64,000 bases of DNA from Baekduia soli (GCF_007970665.1 NZ_CP042430.1:3968001-4032000), one strand, 5' to 3'; counted from the first letter of the stretch, positions 24,216-33,464 are shown. Notes: a model not told the origin generated them from the letters alone. Made by a program: numbers and translations.

Positions 24216-24221
24216 AGGCTA
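24216..24221 (-). promoter_or_regulatory. -10-like box TAGCCT for VOC gene
   Basis: TAGCCT on the minus strand, eight bases before the ATG at 24207; a leaderless arrangement. Confidence 0.45.
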
Positions 24222-24248
24222 CCCGTGGCCGGGCGCCGGGTCGGCGGG

Positions 24249-25223
24249 TCAGCGCAGCCCGAGTGTCCGGGCCTGCAGGTCGGCCAGCGCGTAGACCGTG
24301 CGCAGCGCGGGCGCCGCGACGCCGGTCAGGTCGGCCAGCTCGACGACCGCCGCGCCGAGCGCGTCGAGCTCCAGGCGCTTGCCGGCCTCGAGGTCCTGCA
24401 GCGTCGAGGGCTTGTGGTCGCCCAGCCGCGCGGCGAGCGCCAGCCGCTCGGCCACCGAGATCCGCGGGTCGGCGCCGCAGGCGCGGGCGATCTCGACGGT
24501 CTCGGCCATGACCGCCGCCACGAGCGGGCCGGTCCCGGCGTCGGTGGCCATCGTCCGCAGTCCGGCGCGCGTCAGCACGCTCATCAGGTTGAACGACGCG
24601 TTGCCCATGAGCTTCGTCCACAGCTCCGTGCGGATGTCGGTGCTGCGCCGCACGGGGAAGCCGGCGCGCTCGAGCACCGTCGCGACGGCCTCCAGGCGCT
24701 CCGACACCGGCCCGGAGGGCTCGCCGAGGACCAGCCCGGCCTCGGGGCGCGTGACCACCACGCCGGGCTCCGGGATCCCGGCGCCGAGGTAGACGACGGC
24801 GCCCAGCACCCGCTCGGGGACCAGGACGTCGCCGACGACGCCGCCCGGGTCGACGGCGTGGACGCGGCGGCCGTCGTGCGGGCCGCCCGCGCGGTGGAAG
24901 TACCACCACGGCAGGCCGTTCTGGGCGGCCACCAGCGTGGTGCCGGGGCCCAGCAGCGGCTCGACCACGGGCCCGCAGGCCGCGAGGTCGTGGGCCTTGA
25001 CGGCCAGCACCACGCAGTCGACCGGGCCGACCGCGGCCTCCGGGCCGACGGCGCGGACCGCGACCGTCGTGCGGGTCGCGCCGTCGTCGAGCACCGCGCC
25101 GTGGCGGCGCAGCGCCTCGAGGTGGGCGCCGCGGCCGATGAGCGTGACGTCCTCACCGCACGCGGTGAGCGCCGCCCCCAGCCAGGTGCCGATGGCACCG
25201 GCACCGAAGATCGCCAGCCGCAT
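24249..25223 (-). CDS. panE: 2-dehydropantoate 2-reductase (ketopantoate reductase) family
   Basis: This 324-residue protein starts MRLAIFGAGAIGTWLGAAL, the NADPH-binding loop, with VLAVKAHDL (about residues 75-83) and AQNGLPWW (about 105-112). The C-terminal ApbA domain holds ELWTKLMGNASFNLMSVLTR with the conserved catalytic Lys and Asn. It would reduce ketopantoate for coenzyme A synthesis. Several paralogues with other substrates exist, so the symbol is tentative. TAGGGT lies seven bases before the ATG. Confidence 0.85.
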   Translation of the reverse strand: MRLAIFGAGAIGTWLGAALTACGEDVTLIGRGAHLEALRRHGAVLDDGATRTTVAVRAVGPEAAVGPVDCVVLAVKAHDLAACGPVVEPLLGPGTTLVAAQNGLPWWYFHRAGGPHDGRRVHAVDPGGVVGDVLVPERVLGAVVYLGAGIPEPGVVVTRPEAGLVLGEPSGPVSERLEAVATVLERAGFPVRRSTDIRTELWTKLMGNASFNLMSVLTRAGLRTMATDAGTGPLVAAVMAETVEIARACGADPRISVAERLALAARLGDHKPSTLQDLEAGKRLELDALGAAVVELADLTGVAAPALRTVYALADLQARTLGLR

Positions 25224-25230
25224 CGGCCGG

Positions 25231-25236
25231 ACCCTA
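25231..25236 (-). promoter_or_regulatory. -10-like box TAGGGT for panE
   Basis: TAGGGT on the minus strand, seven bases before the ATG at 25223; a leaderless arrangement. Confidence 0.45.
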
Positions 25237-25398
25237 CGGGGCGCCGGGCGGGTCGAGCCCGCACCGGCGATCCCCACCGCCCCCGGTGTCAGGAGACGGT
25301 CACGTCATCGTCCACCGGCAGCGCATCCTCGGCGAGGGCCTGCCCCTCCACGGGGGACGCCGGCCCTGAGGTCGCTCCGGTGAGCGGGCGGGTGCCGC

Positions 25399-25602
25399 CT
25401 AGAGGACCTGGACGTTGGCGGCGGCGGGGCCCTTGGGGCCCTGCTCGGCGTCGTAGCTGACCTTCGCGCCCTCGGCCAGCGACTTGAAGCCGCTGCCCTG
25501 GATCGCGTTGTGGTGCACGAACAGATCCTTGCCCGACTCGTCCGGCGTGATGAAGCCGAAGCCCTTGTCGTCGTTGAACCACTTCACGGTTCCAGTAGCC
25601 AT
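25399..25602 (-). CDS. cspA: CspA-family cold-shock RNA chaperone
   Basis: This 67-residue single-OB-fold protein has RNP1 KGFGFITPD (about residues 13-21) and RNP2 LFVHHNAI (about 27-34). It binds single-stranded RNA and DNA. GGAGGGG lies seven bases before the ATG. The predicted leader of about 105 bases is unusual for this window and typical of cold-shock genes. Confidence 0.95.
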   Translation of the reverse strand: MATGTVKWFNDDKGFGFITPDESGKDLFVHHNAIQGSGFKSLAEGAKVSYDAEQGPKGPAAANVQVL

Positions 25603-25713
25603 CTCAGGTCCCCTCCGGGGTATGTGCACGGCGAAACGCGGAGGGTGCTGAGAGCAACGACAGCGACGACGCAACACTGCTGCGGCCGAGCGGATGCCCG
25701 GCCTGTCAGAAGG

Positions 25714-25719
25714 AGTCTA
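25714..25719 (-). promoter_or_regulatory. cspA -10 box TAGACT with long 5' leader
   Basis: TAGACT on the minus strand would start a leader of about 105 bases (25603-25707). It is the likely seat of temperature-dependent RNA folding. Confidence 0.45.
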
Positions 25720-25738
25720 GCGGTCGGACCGGCGCGAC

Positions 25739-25954
25739 TCAGTCCGAGGACGCCGTCGTCGCCCAGAGCCCGGGCTCGTTCGTGGCCCGGGACGCGGCCT
25801 CGATGATCCCCGCCGCGGACCGCTCGGCGACCCCCAGCGAGCGCGCCACCCGCCACGGATCCAAGCCGATGCGCACCGCGCGCTCGATCGCCTGCCGCGC
25901 CGCCGGGTCGACGTCGCGCCGGAACCTTGCCTGCTCGCCGCGTTCGGATCCCAT
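25739..25954 (-). CDS. small helical protein of unknown function
   Basis: This 71-residue protein contains ARQAIERAVRIGLDPWRVAR and SLGVAERSAAGIIEAASR, which read like a helix-turn-helix, possibly a DNA-binding or anti-sigma-like small protein. It is not a family I recognise. AGGAG is one base before the ATG. Its stop lies 20 bases before the cspA -10 box, so it may share regulation with cspA. Confidence 0.5.
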   Translation of the reverse strand: MGSERGEQARFRRDVDPAARQAIERAVRIGLDPWRVARSLGVAERSAAGIIEAASRATNEPGLWATTASSD

Positions 25955-26058
25955 GCTCCTGACATACCGTGCGCGCGCGGACCGTCAAACAGCCGTCGGC
26001 CCGGCGGGTCCGCCCGCGCGGGGCCCGCGCGGGCGGTCCTGTGCGAGGCTGGCCGGGC

Positions 26059-26955
26059 ATGGGCACCGACCGACCGGACACGATCGCCGTCATCGGCCTG
26101 GGCCAGATGGGCCTGCCGATGGCCCGCCGCCTGCTGGAGGCGGGCCACCGCGTCCGCGGCGCCGACCTCGACCCCGCGGCGCTGGCGGCCCTGCAGGAGG
26201 CCGGGGGCGAAGCGGCGGCGAGCGGGGCCGACGCGGCCCGCGGCGCGGCCGTGGTCATCCTCATGCTCCCCAACTCGGCGGCCGTGCAGGAGGCCATGGA
26301 CGACGGCGCCGTGCTCGCCGCGCTGGCGCCCGGCACGCTGCTGCTCGACATGGGCTCCTCGGAGCCGCTGGCCACCCGGGCGCTGGCGCAGCGGTGCGCG
26401 GACCGCGGCGTCGCGCTCGTCGACGCGCCGGTCTCGGGCGGCGTCGCCGGGGCGGTGGCCGGGACGCTGACGATCATGGCCGGCGGCGAGGAGCCCGACG
26501 TCGCGCGGGCGCGCCCGGTGCTCGAGCTGCTCGGGCGCACCGTGGTCGCCGTCGGCGGCGTCGGCGCCGGCCACGCCGTCAAGGCCATCAACAACCTGTT
26601 GTCGGCCACGCACCTGCTGGCCAGCGTCGAGGCGCTGGAGATCGGCCGGGCCTTCGGGCTGGACCCGGACCTCATGCTCGAGGCGATCAACGGGTCCAGC
26701 GGGCGCAGCGGCTCGACCGAGGTCAAGCTCCCGCGCCACGTCGTCCCCGAGACCTACGACTCGGGCTTCCGCCTGGCGCTCATGCTCAAGGACATGCGGA
26801 TCGCCCTGGCCCTGGGCCGCGCCACCGGCGTGCCCGCCCACCTGGGCGAGGCGGCCGCCGAGACGTGGGCGCAGGCCGCCCGGGAGCTGGCGCCCGAGGC
26901 CGACCACACCGAGATCGCCCGCCACGTGCAGGCGCGCCGCCCGCCGGGCGACTGA
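26059..26955 (+). CDS. 3-hydroxyisobutyrate dehydrogenase-family NAD(P)-dependent reductase
   Basis: This 298-residue protein has AVIGLGQMGLPMARRLLEAG (about residues 11-30), the substrate loop VDAPVSGGVAGAVAGTLTIM (about 122-141) and the catalytic-Lys segment GHAVKAINNLL (about 174-184). It oxidises or reduces beta-hydroxyacids. Substrate may be 3-hydroxyisobutyrate, tartronate semialdehyde or similar. The ATG at 26059 places the glycine loop at the usual distance. Confidence 0.88.
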   Translation: MGTDRPDTIAVIGLGQMGLPMARRLLEAGHRVRGADLDPAALAALQEAGGEAAASGADAARGAAVVILMLPNSAAVQEAMDDGAVLAALAPGTLLLDMGSSEPLATRALAQRCADRGVALVDAPVSGGVAGAVAGTLTIMAGGEEPDVARARPVLELLGRTVVAVGGVGAGHAVKAINNLLSATHLLASVEALEIGRAFGLDPDLMLEAINGSSGRSGSTEVKLPRHVVPETYDSGFRLALMLKDMRIALALGRATGVPAHLGEAAAETWAQAARELAPEADHTEIARHVQARRPPGD

Positions 26956-26967
26956 CCCCCGGCCCGC

Positions 26968-27155
26968 TCAGGCCCGCCCGTCGCCGCCGCCGTCGCCGTC
27001 GGGGTGCCGCTCCGCGCGCGCCCGCCGGCGACCAGCAGCACCGCGAACACGACGCACAGGCCGGTCCACAGCCAGTCGCCGACGGCGGCGAACGAGAGGG
27101 CCACCAGGACGGTGACCGCCAGGCCGACCCACCGCACCCAGGGCCGCCCGAGCAC
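26968..27155 (-). CDS. small membrane protein, frame probably broken by one base
   Basis: A GTG at 27155 opens WVRWVGLAVTVLVALSFAAV and LWTGLCVVFAVLLVAGG, two membrane segments. In the raw frame it runs 200 bases into the antisense of the dehydrogenase gene. Adding one base in the GCGCGCG tract near 27021 gives RAERHPDGDGGGDGRA and a stop at 26968, 12 bases from the convergent gene. The function is unknown. It begins nine bases after the glycosidase stop. Confidence 0.5.
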
Positions 27156-27164
27156 CGCCCCGGC

Positions 27165-30104
27165 TCACCCTCCCCCGCGCGGCACGGTGACCAGCGCCGC
27201 GCTGCCCGCGGGCAGGTACAGGCGGAACGCGCCGCCCGCACGCCGCAGCGGCTCGACGACCCGCCGGCCGGTCAGGCGCCCGTCGGCCGTCGTGCGCCCG
27301 TAGGTCTGGCCCGCGAACGTCACACCGTCCTTGGAGAGCACGGACGGGGCGCTGAGGCGCTCGACCCGGCCGGCGCGGGCGCCGCCCGGCACCCGCAGCA
27401 CGACCTGGCGCGGGCGGCCGCTGTCCTTGTTGATGACCACGATGCGCCGGGTCCCGGCGGGGTCGACCGACGCCCAGGTCTTCAGCGCCGCCTGCGGCGA
27501 GTTGGGCGCCACCGGCAGCAGCCGGGCCCCGGCCGGCAGCGCACGGTTGAACAGGAGCATCCCGTAGAACAGCGGATGCACGCGCGCCACGAGGGCGCCC
27601 TTGCTGTGCACGAAGTCCACCGGGGAGTAGTAGGCCCCGTTCCAGGAGTGGAAGTCGACGTTGCTGACCCCGGCCTGGGCCAGGCCGAAGAGCAGGTCGG
27701 TGCCCCAGAGGGCCGAGGCGAACGCGTTGCTGACGCCGTTGACGCCGCCGCAGTTGGCCGAGTTGGTCTCCGACACCCGGAACGCGGCGCCGTGGGCGGT
27801 GGCCACCGACGTCAGCTGGCCCATGCGCGCGAGGATCGGCGCGCTGCCGCCGGGCGCCAGCAGGGCACGGGCGAACGAGGCCTTCTTGCGGTTGCGCGCC
27901 GCGGCGCCGCAGGCCTCCAGCGCGTAGGCGTGGGCGCCGAAGGCCGTCGTGCCCGGCCCCTCGCGGCCCAGCAGCGCGTCGGTCTCGGGGTCCCAGATCG
28001 AGCCCGCGAACGCGCCGCCCGACAGGCCGACGCCGCCGGCCAGCGGCGCCAGCGTCCGCACGTAGGCGTCGAGCTCGTCGCTGTACCGGGCGAAGCTGTA
28101 GTCCGGCGGGCGGCGCTCGACGCGCTCGAGCTTGCGCGTCCCGACATGGAAGGTCCGCAGCTGGGAGTAGCGGTCGGGCTCGTTGCCGATCTCGAAGCCG
28201 GCCAGCGCGCCGGGGCCCAGCGTGCCGACGGCCTGCTGGACGTAGGCCGCGGCGTTGGCCGGGTCGTCCAGCCCGAGGTTGACCCCGAGGACCATCGGCG
28301 TCCGCGTCGCCGCCGTCCACGTCTTCAGCTGCTGCAGCCACGTGACGGTCAGGTCGGTGTCGATCCCGGGCGGGCGCGGGACCCCGTCGGGGTTCCACCA
28401 CGTGCCGTCGGTCGAGTTGCCGCCCAGGCGGATCGTCGGCGCGCCGCGCCCGCCGTGGGCCAGGGTCCGCGCGAGCTGCGCGAAGGCCGGGTTGACCTGT
28501 CCGAAGGCGCCGAGGTAGTCCAGCGCCGACCAGTACTCGATCGAGAAGCCGGCGAACGACGGCGGCACCGCGACGCCCGGGGTCGTGCCGACCGCGCGGC
28601 GTTCGACGAGCACCCCCGCGGCGGTCCGCTCCTTCGTGACGGCGCCCCCGGTGCCGGTCGTCGCGGTCGCCGGCGTGGCGACCATCGTGTCGGTCACCTC
28701 GCCGTCCTCGGCGACGGCGCGGTAGGAGCCGTAGGGCACCAGGCCCGTCTGCAGCGTCCAGGTGCCGTCGGGCGCGGTCGGGATGTCGCCCACGTCCTGC
28801 CACTCGGTGGCGTTGCCCGGCATGCGCAGCTGGACGGAGACGACGTGGTCGTCGCCGGGGCGCATCTGGCCCCAGATCGTCGAGCGCGCCGCGTCGATCC
28901 ACATCGGGCTGGGGAACGTGTCCAGGGCGGGCTTGGACCGCCCGTTGGCCGCGATGAGGCCCGACTGCCAGCCCGTGTACTTGCGCCCGCCGCCGACGGG
29001 CTCGTCGTTCCACAGGTACTGGCCCAGGAGCTTGACGCGCGGGTTGCGCCACGCGAGGTAGGCGGCCTGCTGGAGGTAGCGGTCCTGGCGGGCCATGGAG
29101 ACGCCGCGGGCCTTGTCGGGCGGGTTGGTCTGATAGCCGTACTCGTCGAGCCACAGGTTCAGCGGGCTCGTCGAGCCCCACAGGCGGCCGCGCTGCTGGA
29201 GCTGGTCGAGCAGGCGCTCGACCCGCGACAGGCTCGCGAGGTCGGCGTCGTCGCGGTTGGCATAGGGCTCGTCGGGGGCGTTGCGGGTGCTGTGGGCGTG
29301 GTAGGCGATCCCGTCGGCCACCGCGGGGCGGAAGTTCGCGCAGCGCCCCGTGAAGACCGGGTGCAGCTTCGTGTCCACGCAGGCCAGCGCGCGCAGGAAC
29401 TGCAGCGGGCGCATGGTGGCGTTCGTGCTCGTCAGGTTGCCCCCGGCGGGCGCCAGCGCGCCGATGAGCACGACCGCGCCGGGGTCGGCGTCGTGCATGG
29501 GCTGGTAGGCCTCGCGCACCATGGAGCGGTACAGGTCGCCCGACACGGGCGAGCACGTCTTGGGCGAGCCGCACTCGGCCTGGGGCTGCAGCCACAACGG
29601 CAGGTTGGGCTCGTTCCACAGGATGTACTGGTCGACGCGGTCGCCGTAGCGGCGGGCGACGGCCGTCGCGAACGGACCGAACTCCGTGGCGCGCGGCCGG
29701 TAGCGCGGGTTGCGGCGCGCGGGCGCCGAGGACGCCCACAGCGGCGGTGGCCCGTCGATCATGAGGATCGGCGTCAGCCCGGCCGCCGTGACGAGGTCGA
29801 CGGCCTGGTCGATGTAGCCCCAGTGGTAGCCCGGGTCCTCCGGGTTGCCGGCCTGGAAGCCCTCGGGCCGGGCGGCGGCCTGCGGGTCGGGCGCCACCCG
29901 GCTCCACGAGACCTGGATGCGCACGGTGTCGATGCCCGCGCGCTTCCACGCGGCGACGCTCCCGGCCGCCGTGTCGCGGTCGGCGAACAGCGCGGCGTCG
30001 TCGGCGATGCCGACCTGCAGCGGCAGGCGGGCCGGCGACGCGGCGGGCGCCGCGAGGGCGACCAGGACCGCGGCCAGGACCGCGAGGAGGGACGGGCGGA
30101 TCAT
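27165..30104 (-). CDS. secreted protein with two glycosidase domains (GH39/GH5-like plus GH79-like)
   Basis: This 979-residue protein has a signal peptide (residues 1-25). The first TIM barrel has ILWNEPNLPLW, with a putative acid/base Glu at about 165, and LWLDEYGYQT, with a putative nucleophile Glu at about 321. A short beta segment follows. A second barrel-like region from about 520 has IRLGGNSTDGTWWNPDG, GFEIGNEPDRY and RVSETNSANCGG, in the order seen in heparanase-like GH79 enzymes, with a C-terminal beta domain (FRLYLPAGSAALVTV). It would act outside the cell on polysaccharide, perhaps uronic acid-containing, but specificity cannot be read. Both domains keep their Glu pairs, so both may be active. 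The frame is continuous. Confidence 0.82.
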   Translation of the reverse strand: MIRPSLLAVLAAVLVALAAPAASPARLPLQVGIADDAALFADRDTAAGSVAAWKRAGIDTVRIQVSWSRVAPDPQAAARPEGFQAGNPEDPGYHWGYIDQAVDLVTAAGLTPILMIDGPPPLWASSAPARRNPRYRPRATEFGPFATAVARRYGDRVDQYILWNEPNLPLWLQPQAECGSPKTCSPVSGDLYRSMVREAYQPMHDADPGAVVLIGALAPAGGNLTSTNATMRPLQFLRALACVDTKLHPVFTGRCANFRPAVADGIAYHAHSTRNAPDEPYANRDDADLASLSRVERLLDQLQQRGRLWGSTSPLNLWLDEYGYQTNPPDKARGVSMARQDRYLQQAAYLAWRNPRVKLLGQYLWNDEPVGGGRKYTGWQSGLIAANGRSKPALDTFPSPMWIDAARSTIWGQMRPGDDHVVSVQLRMPGNATEWQDVGDIPTAPDGTWTLQTGLVPYGSYRAVAEDGEVTDTMVATPATATTGTGGAVTKERTAAGVLVERRAVGTTPGVAVPPSFAGFSIEYWSALDYLGAFGQVNPAFAQLARTLAHGGRGAPTIRLGGNSTDGTWWNPDGVPRPPGIDTDLTVTWLQQLKTWTAATRTPMVLGVNLGLDDPANAAAYVQQAVGTLGPGALAGFEIGNEPDRYSQLRTFHVGTRKLERVERRPPDYSFARYSDELDAYVRTLAPLAGGVGLSGGAFAGSIWDPETDALLGREGPGTTAFGAHAYALEACGAAARNRKKASFARALLAPGGSAPILARMGQLTSVATAHGAAFRVSETNSANCGGVNGVSNAFASALWGTDLLFGLAQAGVSNVDFHSWNGAYYSPVDFVHSKGALVARVHPLFYGMLLFNRALPAGARLLPVAPNSPQAALKTWASVDPAGTRRIVVINKDSGRPRQVVLRVPGGARAGRVERLSAPSVLSKDGVTFAGQTYGRTTADGRLTGRRVVEPLRRAGGAFRLYLPAGSAALVTVPRGGG

Positions 30105-30159
30105 CGACAAGCGGCAACACCCTGACACGGCGAGCGGCGCGGTGGCCGTCCGGCGATGT

Positions 30160-30178
30160 GTCCGGGCGGCGCCCGGAC
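30160..30178 (-). terminator. hairpin after the LuxR gene
   Basis: GTCCGGGC-GGC-GCCCGGAC forms an eight-base stem eight bases beyond the LuxR-family stop and before the glycosidase start. Confidence 0.5.
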
Positions 30179-30186
30179 CGGTGCGA

Positions 30187-31260
30187 TCAGGGCGCCGGCG
30201 GGCCGGCGGCGCGGCGCAGCGCATCGAGCTGGCCGCTGGCCCGGGCGGCGTTGACGGCCTCCGTCCGTGACGTGGCGCCGAGCTTGCGGAACAGGCTGCG
30301 CGCGTAGGTCTTGGCCGTCAGCTCGGTGATGCCGCGGCGGCGCGCGACGTCCTTGTAGCGCAGGCCGTCATCGAGGTCCAGGAGCACGTCGGCCTCGCGC
30401 GGGGTCAGCGCGGCGATCGCCTCACCGCGCCCCAGGCCGGGCGGCAGCGCGGCCTGGCCGGCGGCGACGGCGGCGATCGCTTCGAGCACGCCCGGGCCGT
30501 CGCCGTCGAGCACGGCGTAGGCGGCCGCGCCCGCCCGGACCGCGATCTGGCGGTCGTAGGGGCTGTCGTGCGAGGCCAGGACGATGAGCGCGCCGGCGCC
30601 CCCGGGTCGCGCGCCGGCCTGCAGCGCCCGCGCGGCGAGGTGGCCGGCGCAGAGGACGATGTCGGGCTGCTCGCCCGGCGCCGCGCCCGGGATGTCCGCC
30701 ACCGCCCGGCAGGACCGCGTGCGGACACCGAGGCGGCGCTCGATGCTGCGCGCCAGGCCCTCGGCCAGCAGGTCGTCGTCGTGGCAGACGAGCACCCCGG
30801 GGGCCCGGACGGCGTGGTCCAGGCGCTCGGCGACGACGTCGGCGACGCAACGCAGCGCCTCGAGCGACGCGTCGTAGTCGCGGTGCGGGCGCGTGCACGA
30901 CAGCGACAGCGCGCCGACGGGCCGGCCGGGCGGGCCCAGCGCCAGCGAGCAGCCCGAGCTGAAGCCCAGCCCGAGCATGAGGATGTCGATCGGGCGCCCC
31001 CAGCCCGCCGAGTCGGTGAAGCTCGGCTCGGCGAAGGCGCGGCCGTGGGCGGGCAGATCGATCTGCGTGGACAGCGCGACCGGCACGCGCAGCCCGGGAC
31101 CCAGCAGCGCCTTGCCCGCGCTGGCCAGGATCTCGAACGTGGCGTCGCCGTGGTCGATCCGCGCGACGGAGACGCGGTCGGCGCCGTGCTCGCGGCGCAG
31201 CAGCTCGGCCATGTCCCCGAGCGTGGGTGCCTGCTGCAGTCGCTCCCGTACCGATCCCAT
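30187..31260 (-). CDS. LuxR-family regulator with GAF-like and receiver-like domains
   Basis: This 357-residue protein has a GAF-like sensor (about residues 15-155), a receiver-like alpha/beta region (about 160-280, VLVCHDDDLLAEGLARSIER, without a clear phospho-acceptor set) and a C-terminal LuxR helix-turn-helix: LTPREADVLLDLDDGLRYKD, then TELTAKTYARSLFRKLGATS. It is divergent from the flavoprotein operon at 31384 and is the likely regulator of it, responding to a small molecule through the GAF domain. TAGACT and AGGAGG precede the ATG. Confidence 0.85.
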   Translation of the reverse strand: MGSVRERLQQAPTLGDMAELLRREHGADRVSVARIDHGDATFEILASAGKALLGPGLRVPVALSTQIDLPAHGRAFAEPSFTDSAGWGRPIDILMLGLGFSSGCSLALGPPGRPVGALSLSCTRPHRDYDASLEALRCVADVVAERLDHAVRAPGVLVCHDDDLLAEGLARSIERRLGVRTRSCRAVADIPGAAPGEQPDIVLCAGHLAARALQAGARPGGAGALIVLASHDSPYDRQIAVRAGAAAYAVLDGDGPGVLEAIAAVAAGQAALPPGLGRGEAIAALTPREADVLLDLDDGLRYKDVARRRGITELTAKTYARSLFRKLGATSRTEAVNAARASGQLDALRRAAGPPAP

Positions 31261-31278
31261 CGACGCCTCCTGGCGGCA

Positions 31279-31284
31279 AGTCTA
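31279..31284 (-). promoter_or_regulatory. -10-like box TAGACT for LuxR gene
   Basis: TAGACT on the minus strand, 18 bases before the ATG, leaves room for the AGGAGG ribosome-binding site. Confidence 0.45.
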
Positions 31285-31383
31285 GACCGCGGCCCCGGAC
31301 CGGACCCCACGAACGGGGACTGGTCGGCGCCGGCGCGGCGAGCTAGAGATGGCGGGAGCCGTCCCGCGATGAAGGAGCCCGCC

Positions 31384-33447
31384 ATGCCGTCGCCGTCCAC
31401 GAGCTACCCGGCGCTGCTGTCGCCCTGGCAGCTGCGCCGCACCGAGCTCAAGAACCGCGTGATGTTCGCGCCGACCTGCCCGGTCTGGGTCCGCAGCCCC
31501 TACGAGGGCGCGTTCACCGAGCAGGCCGTGGCCTACTACGAGGAGCGGGCCCGCGGCGGCGTGGGGATGATCATCATCGGCGGGACGCTCATCAACCGCG
31601 ACACGCTGTACTCGCCGTTCCTGTTCCCCGGGCTGTGGGACGACGCGCAGGTCGAGGGCCTCGCGGCCGTCGCCGAGGCCGTGCACCGCCACGGGTGCAA
31701 GATCTCCGTGCAGCTTCTGCACGTGGGGCTGCGCGCGGCGACCGCCTTCAAGACCGACCCGGCCTACGACTTCGACGCGACCTGGCACATGTCGGCGCCC
31801 AGCCAGGTGCCGCCGGGCGAGTACCCGGGCGCGCTGGTGCCCAAGGAGCTCGAGGAGCACGAGATCCTCCAGATCCTCGACGACTACGAGTCGGCGGGGC
31901 GCCGGGCCATGGCCGCCGGCCTGGACGGCGTCGAGTTCCACATGGCCCACGGCTACCTGCCCTGGCAGTTCCTGTCGCCGCTGTACAACCTGCGGACCGA
32001 CGGCTGGGGCGGGTCCTACGAGAAGCGGCTGCGGTTCTCGCTGGATGCCATGACCCGCCTGCGGTCCGCCGTCGGCGACGACGCGCTGCTGGGCTACCGC
32101 ATCAACTCGACGTCGTTCTGGGAGGGCGACCTCGAGCCGACCGACCTCGAGCAGGTCGTCAAGGACTTCGACGAGCGCCTCGACGTCGACTACGTGAGCC
32201 TGTCGGCCGGCGTCCACCACTCCTACATCCACACGCCGATGGAGTACGAGGAGGGCTGGGAGCGGGGCTACACCAACCGGATCAAGCAGGTCACCGAGAA
32301 GCCCGTCCTGCTCGTCGGGCGCTACACCACGCCGGCCGCCGCCGAGGAGGCGCTCGTCGCCGAGGACGCCGACGCGATCCTGCTGGCCCGCCAGATGTTC
32401 GCCGACGCCGACTGGGTCAACAAGGCGGCCGCGGGCGAGGAGGACGACATCCGCCGCTGCGTGGCGGCCAACTACTGCTGGCGCAGCGTGACGCGCGGCG
32501 GGCGCGTGCAGTGCGTGTACAACCCGACGGTCGGGCGCGAGGCCGCGTGGGGCTCGGCCCAGGACGCACCCGCGGCGACCGCGCGGCGCGTGCTCGTGCT
32601 CGGCGGCGGGCCCGCGGGCCTGGAGTACGCGCGCGTCGCGGCGGGCGCCGGCCACCACGTCGTGCTCCATGAGCGCGAGGCGCAGACCGGCGGGCACACC
32701 CGCGCGTTCGGCGCCCTCCCCCACCGCGCCGAGTACGCCCGCATCGGCACGTGGCTGACGGCGCAGGCGCTGGGCAACGGCGCCACGATCCACACCTCCA
32801 GCCCCGTGGCCGCTGCCGACCTCGACGACCTCCTGGCGCGCGAGCGGCCCGACCACGTCGTCGTGGCCACCGGCGCGCGCGTGCGCCGCGACGGGTTCCA
32901 GGGCCAGACCGCCCGCCCGCTGCCCGGCCACGAGACGGGCAACTGCGTGGCGTGGGACGAGGTCGCCCTGGGGGCCGTCCGGCCCGAGGGGCGCGTCCTG
33001 GTCATCGACGACCTCCAGGACGTCGCCGCGCCGCTGACCGCCCACGCGCTGGCCGAGGCCGGCGCGACCGTGCAGATCCTGACGCGCTGGCCCATGATCG
33101 CCATGGACACCGCGCCCGACGTCTACCTGCACTGGATGCTCACCTACCTGTACCGGTCGGGCGTCGAGATCCTCACGGACCACTTCGTCAAGGAGATCGC
33201 CGGCGACGCCGTGACCGTGTTCAACATCTACGACCCGGAGCGCACGCGCGAGCTGGCCGCCGACTGGATCGTCATGGCCACGGGGCGCCAGTCCGAGAAC
33301 GGGCTCTACCACGCGCTGCGCGAGCGCGGCGTCAGCGTGGAGATGATCGGCGACGCCGTCGCGCCGCGCGGCACGTACGAGGCGACGTTCGAGGGACACC
33401 GCGCCGCGCGCAAGCTCGAGGGCCTGGCCGCCCCAGCCGCCGCCTGA
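31384..33447 (+). CDS. TMADH/2,4-dienoyl-CoA reductase-like flavoprotein with incomplete Fe-S motif
   Basis: This 687-residue protein has an old-yellow-enzyme TIM barrel (about residues 10-350; GVEFHMAHGYLPWQFLSPLY is the active-site segment). An FAD/NAD module follows, starting RRVLVLGGGPAGLEYARVAA (about 401-420). The usual cluster ligands are C-x2-C-x2/3-C-x11/12-C. Here CVAANYC-x11-C has Ala at the second position, so only three of four Cys remain. GGAG lies nine bases before the ATG. It is followed by a hydroxyacid dehydrogenase gene (17-base gap). Electron flow through an altered cluster, or a cluster-free enzyme, is possible. The substrate is unknown. Confidence 0.87.
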   Translation: MPSPSTSYPALLSPWQLRRTELKNRVMFAPTCPVWVRSPYEGAFTEQAVAYYEERARGGVGMIIIGGTLINRDTLYSPFLFPGLWDDAQVEGLAAVAEAVHRHGCKISVQLLHVGLRAATAFKTDPAYDFDATWHMSAPSQVPPGEYPGALVPKELEEHEILQILDDYESAGRRAMAAGLDGVEFHMAHGYLPWQFLSPLYNLRTDGWGGSYEKRLRFSLDAMTRLRSAVGDDALLGYRINSTSFWEGDLEPTDLEQVVKDFDERLDVDYVSLSAGVHHSYIHTPMEYEEGWERGYTNRIKQVTEKPVLLVGRYTTPAAAEEALVAEDADAILLARQMFADADWVNKAAAGEEDDIRRCVAANYCWRSVTRGGRVQCVYNPTVGREAAWGSAQDAPAATARRVLVLGGGPAGLEYARVAAGAGHHVVLHEREAQTGGHTRAFGALPHRAEYARIGTWLTAQALGNGATIHTSSPVAAADLDDLLARERPDHVVVATGARVRRDGFQGQTARPLPGHETGNCVAWDEVALGAVRPEGRVLVIDDLQDVAAPLTAHALAEAGATVQILTRWPMIAMDTAPDVYLHWMLTYLYRSGVEILTDHFVKEIAGDAVTVFNIYDPERTRELAADWIVMATGRQSENGLYHALRERGVSVEMIGDAVAPRGTYEATFEGHRAARKLEGLAAPAAA

Positions 33448-33464
33448 CCTGGCAGGATCGGGCC

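Noticed and set aside
25782-30125. A 1447-codon plus-strand frame
   Set aside because: It covers the 71-residue gene, the dehydrogenase and the antisense of the glycosidase; its composition is that of a shadow frame and no domain is visible.
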